64,000 bases of DNA from Ohtaekwangia sp. (GCA_021155195.1 JAJNPV010000037.1:806001-870000); one strand, 5' to 3'; numbered from the stretch's first letter, positions 1-8,844 are shown. Notes: a model not told the origin generated them from the letters alone. Program-made: numbers and translations.

Positions 1-651
1 TGCAAGATAAAACCAGTCTAAGGTGGTAGGAATTAAATTTAATTCACCTTTAGCAGCCCAGGTTGCTTTATAGATTGGCATGAATAGCACAATGAATGCA
101 CAGGCGCCTATCATTTCATAGAAGGTGATGGTGTAGGTACTTACTCTGTTTACAATTTTGGAGTTGATAACCGTAAACCATGCTGCAGTCAGGCCTGAGA
201 TAACTCCTAGAAATAATCCTAATGGATATCTGAAATCAAATGCGAGGATGATGCATAATCCTATCAGCACCATAATTCCCAATCCAATTTCAAGAAACTG
301 AATTTTTTTCCCTTTTGCGAGCGGTTCGAAGATGGCTGCCCAAAAAGAACAGGTGGCAAAGCCGACTAAGCTGGTGGAAGGATTAGAGATTTTTCCGGAA
401 ACAAAAAAAGTAATCCAATGAACCGCAACAATCATACTGGTGAGTAGAATTATGATCAAATCGTTTTTTGAAACGGTAAAACTTTTCCTAAACAAAATCA
501 TCAACACGCCCATGCCCATAGCGGCCAGCAGTGTTCGATAGAAAACCATCTCAACTGAAGGAAGAGAAATGAGTTTGCCCAACACGGCCGTAAAGCCAAA
601 TAGTAAGACAATGAAGTGGAGCTTAAGATAATCGCGGGTTACAGGAATCAC
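1..651 (-). CDS. EamA/DMT-family transporter (C-terminus cut by window edge)
   Basis: This is a drug/metabolite-transporter superfamily permease of the inner membrane; the substrate cannot be told from sequence. The reading frame is open from a GTG at 651 to the window edge, giving 217 residues of an expected 290 or so. Several hydrophobic segments are visible, including the family-like beginning of the second EamA repeat near the edge (a run reading LNLIPTTLDWFYLA). The GTG start overlaps the TGA stop of the upstream LptG gene (GTGA), so the two are probably translationally coupled. The first helix (LHFIVLLFGFTAVLGKLI) supports this start. Confident about the family, not about function. Confidence 0.85.
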   Translation of the reverse strand, partial: MIPVTRDYLKLHFIVLLFGFTAVLGKLISLPSVEMVFYRTLLAAMGMGVLMILFRKSFTVSKNDLIIILLTSMIVAVHWITFFVSGKISNPSTSLVGFATCSFWAAIFEPLAKGKKIQFLEIGLGIMVLIGLCIILAFDFRYPLGLFLGVISGLTAAWFTVINSKIVNRVSTYTITFYEMIGACAFIVLFMPIYKATWAAKGELNLIPTTLDWFYLA

Positions 652-1742
652 CGGGGCACATATTTATACATGGCAAGTGCAATCACTGTAAACACTCCAT
701 TGGGAAGCCAGGCTGCTGCAAATGGTGCCAATGATCCAGTCTCGGCATAGGTTCGAGTCATTGTAAAAAAGAGAATGAAAATAAAAGAAAGGAAAAACCC
801 CAATGCAATTTGAAAACCCGTGCCCCCGCGACTTTTTCGGGACGAAACGATAGCACCCATAAACACCAGCACAAAAATGGTGAATGGAGTAGCAAAGCGG
901 ATTTGTTTTTCTACTTCATAAATCTCAACACCTGTCGATCCGCGGAAGCGCATTTTTTTGATATGCTCATTCAGTTCGGGTATAGTCATACCGTCATATC
1001 CACGGTCGTTCGATTCGAAGTCTTTAGGTGTAATGGATAAAGTGGTGTCCATCGCTCCGCCATTGGTGCCAAAGGTTAATGGAGTCTGTCGCACATGAAA
1101 AATACTGTCCACTTGCTTTCGTTTCCAGTACCGCAGTGTCCATTTTAATTTGGCTGTATCCCATTGAATGTTTTCTGCTGAAAGCTTATCAATCAATCTA
1201 TTCTCATCAAACCGTTCCAATGAAAATTGATACCCCGTGTTGGTGGAGTTGTTGAAGTTTTGAATAAAGAGATACACATTGGGCTCTATCTGCATGTGGA
1301 TGTTAGAACGGCTGTATTGATTATTCTTTTTGAAATATTGCATCTCAAAATCAAGTCGCTCCTGATTTGATTTTGGAATTACCCAGCCATTTAGAAAGAA
1401 ACTTAAGGCAGCAATAATCGAGGCTGCGATAAAGTATGGAACCAGCAGTCTTCTAAAACTTACGCCACTGCTAAGGATTGCAATGATTTCGGTGTGGGCA
1501 GCCATGCGCGAGGTTACATATACAACGGCAATAAAAACGGTGATGGGAGCAAGCAAGCCCGAAATCCAGGGAATAAAATCTGCGTAGTAACCAAGGATTT
1601 GGGCGATGCCTAAATTGTTGGTGGCAAACTTGTCAATCTTTTCGGTAAGATCTATTACCGTGATGATCGCTACTAAAATTAAGACCACATAAAAGAATGT
1701 GGCTAGAATTTTTTTAATAATGTATCGATCGAGAATGGTCAT
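648..1742 (-). CDS. lptG: LptF/LptG-family lipopolysaccharide export permease
   Basis: YjgP/YjgQ-family permease of 364 residues, the usual length. In the LptB2FG complex these proteins extract LPS from the inner membrane and pass it to the periplasmic bridge. Three N-terminal transmembrane segments (about residues 10-120), a periplasmic beta-jellyroll-like domain (about 130-270) and three C-terminal segments (about 280-360) are seen, with the typical opening MTILDRYIIKKILATFF. It lies 8 bases downstream of tgt and overlaps the EamA gene by 4 bases, so tgt-lptG-EamA looks like one operon. Bacteroidota genomes usually carry two LptF/G paralogues, so the choice of LptG rather than LptF is by custom. 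Confidence 0.9.
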   Translation of the reverse strand: MTILDRYIIKKILATFFYVVLILVAIITVIDLTEKIDKFATNNLGIAQILGYYADFIPWISGLLAPITVFIAVVYVTSRMAAHTEIIAILSSGVSFRRLLVPYFIAASIIAALSFFLNGWVIPKSNQERLDFEMQYFKKNNQYSRSNIHMQIEPNVYLFIQNFNNSTNTGYQFSLERFDENRLIDKLSAENIQWDTAKLKWTLRYWKRKQVDSIFHVRQTPLTFGTNGGAMDTTLSITPKDFESNDRGYDGMTIPELNEHIKKMRFRGSTGVEIYEVEKQIRFATPFTIFVLVFMGAIVSSRKSRGGTGFQIALGFFLSFIFILFFTMTRTYAETGSLAPFAAAWLPNGVFTVIALAMYKYVPR

Positions 1743-1750
1743 TTAAAAAA

Positions 1751-2881
1751 TTATAATCGCTGCGAAACCGTTTTTACCATACTGTTCTTCCACGCTGCAA
1801 ATGTACCTTCTTCAATTTTTAAACGGGCTTCGCGCACCAGCCAAAGGTAGAAGGTAAGGTTGTGGATAGAAGCAATTTGCGCGCCTAAAATTTCTTTAGA
1901 GATAATTAGGTGGCGAAGGTAGGCTTTGGAGTAGAACGTACTTACATGTCCACCAACTTCTGCATCAAGAGGTGAGAGATCATCTTTCCATTTTTCATTA
2001 CGAATGTTTATAATGCCTTGTGTAGTAAAAAGCATTCCGTTGCGTGCGTTGCGCGTGGGCATTACACAATCAAACATATCAATACCCAACGCAATACATT
2101 CTAGAATATTTTCGGGGGTGCCAACACCCATCAGGTAGCGAGGTTTGTCTTTCGGAAGGATAGAGCAAACCAAATCCGTCATTTCATACATCATCTCATG
2201 TGGCTCGCCTACCGACAATCCTCCAATGGCATTGCCCGCTTGTTGTTGGTTGGCAATATACTCAGCTGACTGAATTCTTAAATCTTTGTAAACACTTCCT
2301 TGCACAATAGGGAAGAGCGTTTGGTCATAATCATATTTCGGAGCCGTTGAGTTTACCCGATTCACACATCGTGTAAGCCATCGGTGCGTAAGCTCCATTG
2401 ATTTTTTAGCGTAGCTATATTCACACGGGTAGGGTGTGCATTCATCGAACGCCATAATAATATCTGCGCCAATAGTGCGCTCAATGTCCATTACACCCTC
2501 AGGTGTGAAGGTATGTTTGGAACCATCAATGTGGGATTTAAAGATTACTCCTTCTTCGTTGATCTTTCGGTTGGCACCCAGCGAATACACCTGATAGCCG
2601 CCACTATCGGTAAGCATCGGTCTGTCCCAACCAATAAATTTATGAAGGCCACCTGCCTTTTCGATTAAAGGTAAACCCGGTCGTAAATACAAGTGATACG
2701 TGTTACCCAAGATAATTTTAGCATCAATGTCGTCTTGCAACTCGCGCTGATGCACGGCCTTTACCGATCCGGCTGTGCCCACCGGCATAAAAATGGGCGT
2801 GGGTATTTCACCATGTGAGGTAATTATTTTTCCGGCTCGGGCTTTTGAGTTGGGGTCGGTAGCGCTAATGCTGAATTTCAT
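1751..2881 (-). CDS. tgt: Queuine tRNA-ribosyltransferase
   Basis: tRNA-guanine transglycosylase exchanges guanine 34 for a queuine precursor in tRNAs with GUN anticodons. The 376-residue length is standard. Visible family signatures are GGYQVYSLGANRKI near residue 95, DIIMAFDECTPYP around 140-150 (nucleophile/proton-acceptor aspartates), GGLSVGEPHEMMYEM near 220, and GVGTPENILECIALGIDMFDCVMPTRNARNG at about 255-290 in which the catalytic aspartate lies. The C-terminal zinc site is less obvious than in the E. coli enzyme, but an ordinary Bacteroidota arrangement. It is the first gene of a likely tgt-lptG-EamA operon and has a promoter-like element directly in front of the ATG. Confidence 0.97.
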   Translation of the reverse strand: MKFSISATDPNSKARAGKIITSHGEIPTPIFMPVGTAGSVKAVHQRELQDDIDAKIILGNTYHLYLRPGLPLIEKAGGLHKFIGWDRPMLTDSGGYQVYSLGANRKINEEGVIFKSHIDGSKHTFTPEGVMDIERTIGADIIMAFDECTPYPCEYSYAKKSMELTHRWLTRCVNRVNSTAPKYDYDQTLFPIVQGSVYKDLRIQSAEYIANQQQAGNAIGGLSVGEPHEMMYEMTDLVCSILPKDKPRYLMGVGTPENILECIALGIDMFDCVMPTRNARNGMLFTTQGIINIRNEKWKDDLSPLDAEVGGHVSTFYSKAYLRHLIISKEILGAQIASIHNLTFYLWLVREARLKIEEGTFAAWKNSMVKTVSQRL

Positions 2882-2888
2882 GCGGCCG

Positions 2889-2920
2889 CAAAGTTAACCG
2901 CATGGGGTGCGCTGTCCAAA
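2889..2920 (-). promoter_or_regulatory. Candidate Bacteroidota promoter for tgt
   Basis: Read on the minus strand, TTTG (2920-2917) is followed by 20 bases and then TAACTTTG (2896-2889), matching the Bacteroidota TTTG / TAnnTTTG consensus. The start of transcription would fall about 5-8 bases on, within a base or two of the tgt ATG at 2881, which implies a leaderless or nearly leaderless message. Confidence 0.55.
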
Positions 2921-3254
2921 TGAGTGTATTTCGATTTGGTGAATCTTAAGCTATAAAAGAAATATCAGCAATTTTATATATTGGAGTGTTAGATGTATTT
3001 TGTTCAGACAATGATTTAATACATAAAGGCAGAATTAAAAATCAAACATACGCAACTAACCAAGGAACGGCTAGAAAAACTTGGTAAACAATACAGCGAT
3101 AAACTTATATAACTAGAATAGCTATTGTTCCTATTTCACCAACTTTCAAGAAGAAACCTTGATTTGATTAGCTCATCATCATTCCAATAGAACTAAAAAA
3201 TAACCACCTGAACAGGTTATTGAAAGTTGAAGGGCTGAACTCAATTCATTTTAT
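2921..3254. other. Gene-free stretch between tgt and the histidine kinase gene
   Basis: No convincing gene is visible. Two short open stretches overlap in different frames on the plus strand around 2960-3112: one reads YIKAELKIKHTQLTKERL and ends with TAA near 3112, the other reads SAILYIGVLDVFCSDNDL. Neither has a good start, and they may be decayed remains of a gene. A -7-like TATTTTTG at 3255-3262 precedes the kinase gene but has no well-placed -33 partner. Confidence 0.4.
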
Positions 3255-3285
3255 TATTTTTGAGTTTGCCTAACCTGATTTTGTA

Positions 3286-5289
3286 GTGAGAGTTAATTTT
3301 GCTGGCGTTCTGATATTGCTGGGTTGTCTGCTTACTGCCAGTGCTAGCCATGCCCAGATCAGGCTCTCAGATACAACTACCGTATATCGAATAGATAAGC
3401 TTGTTGAAGTATTTATTGATTCTACCAATTCGGCTACCATTGAAAGCATTCAGAATCCTTCCATTCAAGCTAAGTTTAAGGTACGGGGAAATTTGGTATT
3501 TGGCTACGCAAGGCCAAATATCTGGCTCAAAATAACATCCACCTCACTTGAAAATAAACCCTGGTATTTAAGCCTGCCTGCTCCATTTATTGAATATGTA
3601 GATTTTTACCAACGCAAAGGAGAAACATGGCATCATGCCCAGTCGGGGTATTTCAGAAAACAGAACGTTCGGGAAATTTCGCATACAGGGCACGTCTTTC
3701 CACTTTGGTTTGAGCAGCAGACGAATGTAAGCTATATTTTAATCTCAGGGTCAAGTCCAAAAACATTTCCCTTATACATTCTTTATCAAAATAAGTTTAA
3801 TGATCTGATACGATGGGAAGACGTGGGCTATGGCTTCTTCTTCGGTATTCTTTTTATCATGTTCATTTATAATCTGTTCATTTTCATTAGCCTCCGGCAA
3901 ATCAATTACCTGCTTTATATTTTCACAATTTTCTGTACAGCACTTATTTTTTTAGGTGCCAGTGGTTATGGTGGTAAATTTTTATGGCCTGACAGCCCGC
4001 ATTTGAATTTTTATGCAGGTAGAGTATCGCTGCCATTTCTTATTTTTTCTTTATCCATTTTCAGCATTCGGTTTCTTGATGTAAAGCGTTACTCGCGTTT
4101 CAATTATTATGCACTGGTGGCATTGCAATACTTGAGTGTTATCGTTTTACTATTGGTAATTACGGGCATTTACCCGGTTTCCGGAAATCATCTGATCTCG
4201 TTCGCTACCGTCCTCTTTATCGCTACGGGAATAATATGCAGAGTGAGAGGTAATAAAACTGCTACATTTTATATTGTTGGTTGGTCGCTCTATTTCATTG
4301 GTGGATTATTCCTCACGCTGCGAAACAGTGGATTTTTTGAATTTAATTTTTGGACAACTCACTTTGTGGAAATTGGTGCTGCAATGGAAACCACTTTCAT
4401 CGCATTTGCACTGAGCGAACAATTCAGGCGACTGAAGCAGGAGAAAGAAGAAATTCAGTTGGTAGCATTACGCGCACAACAAGATGCACGTGAACGTTTG
4501 GAAGACCAGGTAGTAAAGCGCACCCAAGAACTTTCAAATGCGAACAAAGAGCTTAACGTTATGCTTAACATGGTTAAAGAGCAGAACTTAACCATCGAAA
4601 AGAAAAATGAAGAGTTAGATGCTTTTTTCTATCGCATCTCTCACGACATCAATGCTCCGATTTCTTCTTTGGTTGGGTTGTCTACGCTGGCCCGGTATGA
4701 TGTAAAAGATCCTGAAGCTTTGGTATACTTTGAAAAGCAATACGAGCAAATCAGTCGGTTAAGCGATATGGTTCGTGGTCTCATTAACATTGTTCAAACA
4801 GGAGAAGGCCAGCAACCAAAAGTTAGAATTGACTTCGAGAAGATGATTCAAGGATGTATCGACTCTTGTCGGGCTTTGGCCAAAGCCGATCAAGTGAAAT
4901 ACCACATAGAAATACAGGAAGGGATAGAGTATCACTCAGAATGGGTAATCCTGAATTCTATTTTTCAAAATCTTATCGAAAATGCAATCAAATACTCTGG
5001 CGATGTGAATCCTTACGTTCGCGTGCAGATAAACGATATGGGTAAAGAAGTAATCTGTAAAGTAGAGGATAATGGGTTGGGTATCTCAGAATTACACCAA
5101 AGTAAGATTTTCGATCTTTTCTATCGTGCAACTCAAAAATCAAAAGGATCTGGCTTGGGGCTTTACATACTCAAGCGTTCTGTTGATAAACTAAAGGGAA
5201 AAATTGATCTGGAGAGTACCGAAAATAAGGGAACCACTTTCACCATCAGGCTTCCTAAAGAACCACTGCCTGTTTTGATTACTATTTAA
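3286..5289 (+). CDS. 7TM-DISM sensor histidine kinase
   Basis: Membrane sensor kinase of 667 residues starting at GTG. A signal peptide (about 1-24, ending SHAQ) is followed by a periplasmic 7TMR-DISM extracellular domain (about 35-165), seven transmembrane helices (about 178-380), a coiled coil (about 385-445), the dimerisation domain with phospho-acceptor His453 in FFYRISHDINAP, and a HATPase domain with N box NLIENAIKYS, G1 DNGLGI, F box LFYRA and G2 GSGLGLYI. No receiver domain and no neighbouring response-regulator gene, so it is an orphan kinase. DISM domains are thought to sense diverse small molecules or carbohydrates; the ligand is unknown. Confidence 0.93.
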   Translation: MRVNFAGVLILLGCLLTASASHAQIRLSDTTTVYRIDKLVEVFIDSTNSATIESIQNPSIQAKFKVRGNLVFGYARPNIWLKITSTSLENKPWYLSLPAPFIEYVDFYQRKGETWHHAQSGYFRKQNVREISHTGHVFPLWFEQQTNVSYILISGSSPKTFPLYILYQNKFNDLIRWEDVGYGFFFGILFIMFIYNLFIFISLRQINYLLYIFTIFCTALIFLGASGYGGKFLWPDSPHLNFYAGRVSLPFLIFSLSIFSIRFLDVKRYSRFNYYALVALQYLSVIVLLLVITGIYPVSGNHLISFATVLFIATGIICRVRGNKTATFYIVGWSLYFIGGLFLTLRNSGFFEFNFWTTHFVEIGAAMETTFIAFALSEQFRRLKQEKEEIQLVALRAQQDARERLEDQVVKRTQELSNANKELNVMLNMVKEQNLTIEKKNEELDAFFYRISHDINAPISSLVGLSTLARYDVKDPEALVYFEKQYEQISRLSDMVRGLINIVQTGEGQQPKVRIDFEKMIQGCIDSCRALAKADQVKYHIEIQEGIEYHSEWVILNSIFQNLIENAIKYSGDVNPYVRVQINDMGKEVICKVEDNGLGISELHQSKIFDLFYRATQKSKGSGLGLYILKRSVDKLKGKIDLESTENKGTTFTIRLPKEPLPVLITI

Positions 5290-5351
5290 TGAAATCAAAG
5301 TTTATTATTTGGGAGGTTGGTGCCCTGTTGAATTGCAAAAGGGAGCTTTGG

Positions 5352-5382
5352 TTTGATTAGCTTCATAGCAACCATATATTTG
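5352..5382 (+). promoter_or_regulatory. Candidate Bacteroidota promoter for the glycosyltransferase-sigma pair
   Basis: TTTG (5352-5355), 19 bases, then TATATTTG (5375-5382) is a full match to the Bacteroidota TTTG / TAnnTTTG promoter with the preferred spacing. Transcription would start near 5388-5390, about 20 bases before the glycosyltransferase start codon. Confidence 0.65.
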
Positions 5383-5409
5383 TGCGTTTTTTAACTAACT
5401 CAATTCTCC

Positions 5410-6510
5410 TTGTCAGCATTTGCTATTACTTGTATTCTGATTATAAGCATACAATTTATTTACCTGCTCCTATTTTTTATTGGAATCAACCGTAAAGAAA
5501 GTAATCCACCTAAGCCACCACACCCGGTATCTGTGATTGTATGTGCCCATGATGAGGAGGAAAATCTGCGTGAACTGATACCCTTATTATTAAAACAAGA
5601 TCATCCTGAGTTTGAAATAATTATTGTGGAAGATCGCAGCAATGATGGCACGTTCGATTACCTGCAACAAGCTACTGCAGAAAACAAACAACTCAAAATG
5701 GTTCGGGTAAGGCATAAGCCTGACCACATCAATGGAAAAAAGTTTGCACTTACACTCGGAATAAAAGCCGCGAAGCATGAATGGCTACTTTTTACAGATG
5801 CAGATTGTCGTCCGTCAAGTGATCAATGGATTACACGAATGACAGAGCATTACGATGACCAGACCCAAATTGTGTTAGGCCATTCACCGTATGAGAAACG
5901 TGCAGGTTTACTGAATGAATTTATTCGGTTTGAATCGTTGTTAACCTCCATTCAATTTATTGGATGGGCAAAGCTGGGTCGCCCCTATATGGGTGTTGGG
6001 CGTAATCTTGCCTATGCTAAGTCGCTTTTTTTTCAGAGCAAAGGATTCAACACACATTTAGATGTGATGGGTGGCGATGATGATTTATTTATAAACAGTC
6101 ATGCCTCGAAACTAAATACTAAAGTTTCAATAGGATTGGATGCAATAACCGTTTCAAAACCGAAAGAGAATTGGCGCGACTTTCTCCATCAAAAACTAAG
6201 GCACTTATCAGTAGGTACGCGCTACCGGGTGTTAGATCAGGTCATTCTTGGTCTTTTCTCCGTTACGTGGTTGGCAACCTGGTTAATTGTTCTTCCGTAT
6301 TCCTTACTTTATGGATTTAGTCTTTTCATCCCTTTTATCTTTTTAGTACGCTGGATTTTAATGGCAACGCTTTTTAATAGTAGCTCACGCAAGCTGGGTG
6401 GGCACTTTGAGCCCTTGAAAACGCCTATTTTAGATTTTATTTTCACCTTTTATTATCTTGTCACCGGCCTGCGGGCGTTAGTAGTCAAAAGAATCCGATG
6501 GAAGAACTAG
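5410..6510 (+). CDS. Membrane-anchored family 2 glycosyltransferase
   Basis: GT2-type glycosyltransferase of 366 residues, transferring a sugar from a nucleotide-sugar donor at the inner face of the cytoplasmic membrane; acceptor unknown. An N-terminal transmembrane helix (about 2-23) is followed by the GT-A fold with PVSVIVCAHDEEENL (about 38-52), EDRSNDGT, the metal-binding TDADCRPS (DxD-like, near 135) and the GGDDDLFIN and QKLRHLSVGTRYR motifs, the latter resembling the QxxRW acceptor motif. Two or three C-terminal helices (about 275-355) anchor it. The best start is the TTG at 5410, directly behind a strong promoter. It overlaps the sigma factor gene by 13 bases. Confidence 0.88.
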   Translation: MSAFAITCILIISIQFIYLLLFFIGINRKESNPPKPPHPVSVIVCAHDEEENLRELIPLLLKQDHPEFEIIIVEDRSNDGTFDYLQQATAENKQLKMVRVRHKPDHINGKKFALTLGIKAAKHEWLLFTDADCRPSSDQWITRMTEHYDDQTQIVLGHSPYEKRAGLLNEFIRFESLLTSIQFIGWAKLGRPYMGVGRNLAYAKSLFFQSKGFNTHLDVMGGDDDLFINSHASKLNTKVSIGLDAITVSKPKENWRDFLHQKLRHLSVGTRYRVLDQVILGLFSVTWLATWLIVLPYSLLYGFSLFIPFIFLVRWILMATLFNSSSRKLGGHFEPLKTPILDFIFTFYYLVTGLRALVVKRIRWKN

Positions 6511-7112
6511 AAGAAGGCAGATTTTCATCAAAAGCACTCGAAGATTTCAAGTTGATTGACAGGGCTGTTGGTGGCGACCAGAAGTCGTATGCCAAGTTGC
6601 TCCAGCGCTATAAGCGACCTGTATATCACATGATCTTAAAGATGGTGCGTAACATCGATGATGCGGAAGATCTTACCATGGAATCTTTTTCAAAGGCATT
6701 TCGAAGTCTACACAAGTTTAAAAAAGATTTTACGTTCAGTACCTGGCTGTTTCGCATTGCTACCAACAATACGATTGATTACATCCGAAAGAAAAAAATA
6801 AATACACTTAGCATTCAAAACACCTATACCGATGATGATGGCCAATCGGTTAGCATTGATGTGGAAGATGATGGGATTTTGAATCCACAGGATGAGGCAA
6901 TCAAAGGTCAGAAAGAAGAGTTAGTGCAGGTGTTTGTTAACATGCTTCCTTCTAAATATCAAAAGTTAGTTCGGCTGCGTTATTTTGATGAACTAAGTTA
7001 TGAGGAAATAGCCGTTGAGTTAGAAGCTCCGTTGGGCACAGTTAAAGCCCAGTTACACCGCGCCCGCGAGTTGCTTTACGATCTTGTAAAGAATAAGAAA
7101 GAGCATATTTGA
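6498..7112 (+). CDS. RNA polymerase sigma factor, sigma-70 (ECF-like)
   Basis: Sigma-70 family factor of 204 residues. Region 2 covers about residues 25-100 (LLQRYKRPVYHMILKMVRN, DAEDLTMESFSKAF, FSTWLFRIATNNTIDYIRKKK) and region 4 about 140-195 (LPSKYQKLVRLRYFDELSYEEIA, GTVKAQLHRARELL). An acidic linker lies between them. There is no anti-sigma gene next to it; the following small gene encodes a membrane-anchored protein of unknown function. It overlaps the glycosyltransferase gene and must share its promoter, an uncommon pairing that suggests envelope-related control, although that is inference. Confidence 0.92.
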   Translation: MEELEEGRFSSKALEDFKLIDRAVGGDQKSYAKLLQRYKRPVYHMILKMVRNIDDAEDLTMESFSKAFRSLHKFKKDFTFSTWLFRIATNNTIDYIRKKKINTLSIQNTYTDDDGQSVSIDVEDDGILNPQDEAIKGQKEELVQVFVNMLPSKYQKLVRLRYFDELSYEEIAVELEAPLGTVKAQLHRARELLYDLVKNKKEHI

Positions 7113-7202
7113 ATCAACTTTCCTAACACCTGGTTGGTTGCTTTCTTAGGCAATTTAATTGCAAAGGTTTGCAGTAGTCAAAGAATTTTTTACTTTTCGG
7201 CT

Positions 7203-7742
7203 GTGAAAAGGACTTTCTCTATACTTATATTATTTTTATTCCTACTCAATGTGTTGGGATATTATGGGGTATTAGTCGGTTTGCAGATTAAAAACACATA
7301 CGATCTTTCGGCTAAATTTGATGAGGATGATTATGCGCGTGAGCATGAGGTGACCATTAAAGTCCCGATTACGGTTCCTTATCAAAGTGATACCCGTGAG
7401 TATGTTCGGGTAAATGGCGAATTTGAGCATGAAGGGGATGTTTACAAAATGGTGAAACAACGCTTGCAGCGCGACACGCTTTATATAGTGTGTGTAAAGG
7501 ATAATACTTCTAAGAAAATTAATCAGGCGTTGAAGGATTATGTAAAGACATACACTGACAAACCGCTAAATCAAAAAAGTAATACCAAAACCGTTCAAAA
7601 TTTTATTAAGGATTTCATTGCTACTACTACTGTTTTGCATACCGGCAACGATGGCTGGTACAATACAATCAACAAGTGTGGCTGGACAAGCACCTATCAG
7701 TCCCTTTCTATCAAATACACCAGCCCACCCCCACGAGGCTAG
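7203..7742 (+). CDS. Membrane-anchored protein of unknown function
   Basis: About 179 residues from the GTG at 7203, chosen because KRTFSILILFLFLLNV then forms a proper charged-plus-hydrophobic anchor or signal; the frame is open back to a TTG at 7134. The rest is hydrophilic, with several basic and acidic runs (SAKFDEDDYAREHEVTIKV, RVNGEFEHEGDVYKMVKQR) and a C-terminal proline-rich end. No family recognised. It follows the sigma factor gene with about 90 bases between, so could be co-transcribed. Confidence 0.6.
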   Translation: MKRTFSILILFLFLLNVLGYYGVLVGLQIKNTYDLSAKFDEDDYAREHEVTIKVPITVPYQSDTREYVRVNGEFEHEGDVYKMVKQRLQRDTLYIVCVKDNTSKKINQALKDYVKTYTDKPLNQKSNTKTVQNFIKDFIATTTVLHTGNDGWYNTINKCGWTSTYQSLSIKYTSPPPRG

Positions 7743-7778
7743 TCTAATTTTTTACCGAACTACTCGGGCACCACAAGT

Positions 7779-7795
7779 AATTGGCGTTGCCAATT
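7779..7795. repeat. Short hairpin after the small membrane gene
   Basis: AATTGGC (7779-7785), loop GTT, GCCAATT (7789-7795) form a perfect 7-bp stem. No T-run follows on either strand, so it is a weak terminator candidate at best. Confidence 0.4.
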
Positions 7796-7813
7796 GCTGC
7801 TAAATCAATTTTG

Positions 7814-7832
7814 TTTTAAGATAATCTTAAAA
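7814..7832. promoter_or_regulatory. Perfect 19-bp palindrome upstream of outer-membrane operon
   Basis: TTTTAAGAT (7814-7822), A, ATCTTAAAA (7824-7832) is a perfect palindrome with a single central base, 75 bases before the first gene of the beta-barrel/PAP2/TonB-receptor operon. The symmetry and lack of T-tract suggest a dimeric repressor or activator site rather than a terminator. The regulator is not in this window. Confidence 0.45.
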
Positions 7833-7907
7833 CACTGTGCATTTGTAAAATGCCTTTACTGATTTATCGGTGGATCAAAATCAATTTATTTTTAAAAATT
7901 TTGTTGA

Positions 7908-8831
7908 ATGAAAAAATATTTACTCTCAGCTATTGCTGTGCTTTCTCTTGGTGCACTATCACCCGTGGTAGCACAAACACCTTCCGATGCTATCATGATG
8001 AAGCAAAGGGAATTATGTTTCGCGCTTGTTTATGATCATGGTTCATGGGATCAGTATTGGGAAGGTGCTTACCTTCGATCCAACCAAACTGTGGCTACCC
8101 TTACAAGACAAATGGTTATGCCTATGGTGGCCATTGGAGTTTTGGACAAATTGAATTTGCTGGTTGGTGTTCCTTATGTAAAAACGGAATCCAGCGAACC
8201 TAATGGAGGTAAATTTCAAGGAGCTCAAGGATTTCAGGATTTGAGCGTTGCAGTTAAATATGAAATGCTAAACAAGCAATTAGGAAAAGGAAAACTTGCC
8301 GTGTTAGGAACAGGCGGCTACGCAACTCCCATTACCAACTACCTTTCTGACTACAGACCCTATAGTATCGGCAATGGTACGAACGAGTTTAGTTTGCGCG
8401 GGATAACCCAGTATAAACTAGATAAAGGTTTGTATGCAAGAGCTGCTGTAGCTTATTTATTTAGAGGACAAACAAAAGCCGAGCGCGATTACTACTACAA
8501 CAATGGAAGTTTCTACACGGCTTGGATGGATGTTCCTGATGCATGGGAAGTGAATGGTGTTATTGGAATATGGATGTTGGAAAATTCTTTGAAGCTGGAA
8601 GTAAGTTATTACGGATTGAAATCAACCGGTGGTGACGATGTGCGGCCTTATAATGCGGCTCAACCCACCAATAACGTTCAGTTTGATCAACTAGAATTTT
8701 CTGGTCAATGGTACATAAAGCAGGTTAAAGGCGTGGGTGTACTTGCCTATTATAACCAAGTGGTGAATGGAAGAAACTGGGGTAAGTTCTCAAGTTTTGG
8801 AGTGGGCGGAACCTATCAGTTTAAGATTTAA
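7908..8831 (+). CDS. Putative outer-membrane beta-barrel protein
   Basis: Exported protein of 307 residues with a clear signal peptide (about 1-22, cleavage after VVAQ). The mature part consists of alternating-hydrophobicity strands separated by short turns, ends in an aromatic/basic strand (SFGVGGTYQFKI), and resembles transporter/MetA-type outer-membrane channel proteins. Substrate unknown. It is the first gene of a three-gene operon; 13 bases separate its stop from the PAP2 lipoprotein start. That arrangement suggests all three serve uptake or processing of one nutrient at the outer membrane, an inference only. Confidence 0.8.
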   Translation: MKKYLLSAIAVLSLGALSPVVAQTPSDAIMMKQRELCFALVYDHGSWDQYWEGAYLRSNQTVATLTRQMVMPMVAIGVLDKLNLLVGVPYVKTESSEPNGGKFQGAQGFQDLSVAVKYEMLNKQLGKGKLAVLGTGGYATPITNYLSDYRPYSIGNGTNEFSLRGITQYKLDKGLYARAAVAYLFRGQTKAERDYYYNNGSFYTAWMDVPDAWEVNGVIGIWMLENSLKLEVSYYGLKSTGGDDVRPYNAAQPTNNVQFDQLEFSGQWYIKQVKGVGVLAYYNQVVNGRNWGKFSSFGVGGTYQFKI

Positions 8832-8844
8832 AAGAAACATTACT

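Noticed and set aside
741..760. GGTTCGAGTC word as a tRNA T-loop
   Set aside because: It is inside the LptG coding region and has no acceptor or anticodon stem around it.
810..1040. 76-residue open frame on the plus strand inside the LptG gene
   Set aside because: It lies opposite a well-recognised gene, has no start context, and its sequence resembles nothing; it is an antisense shadow.
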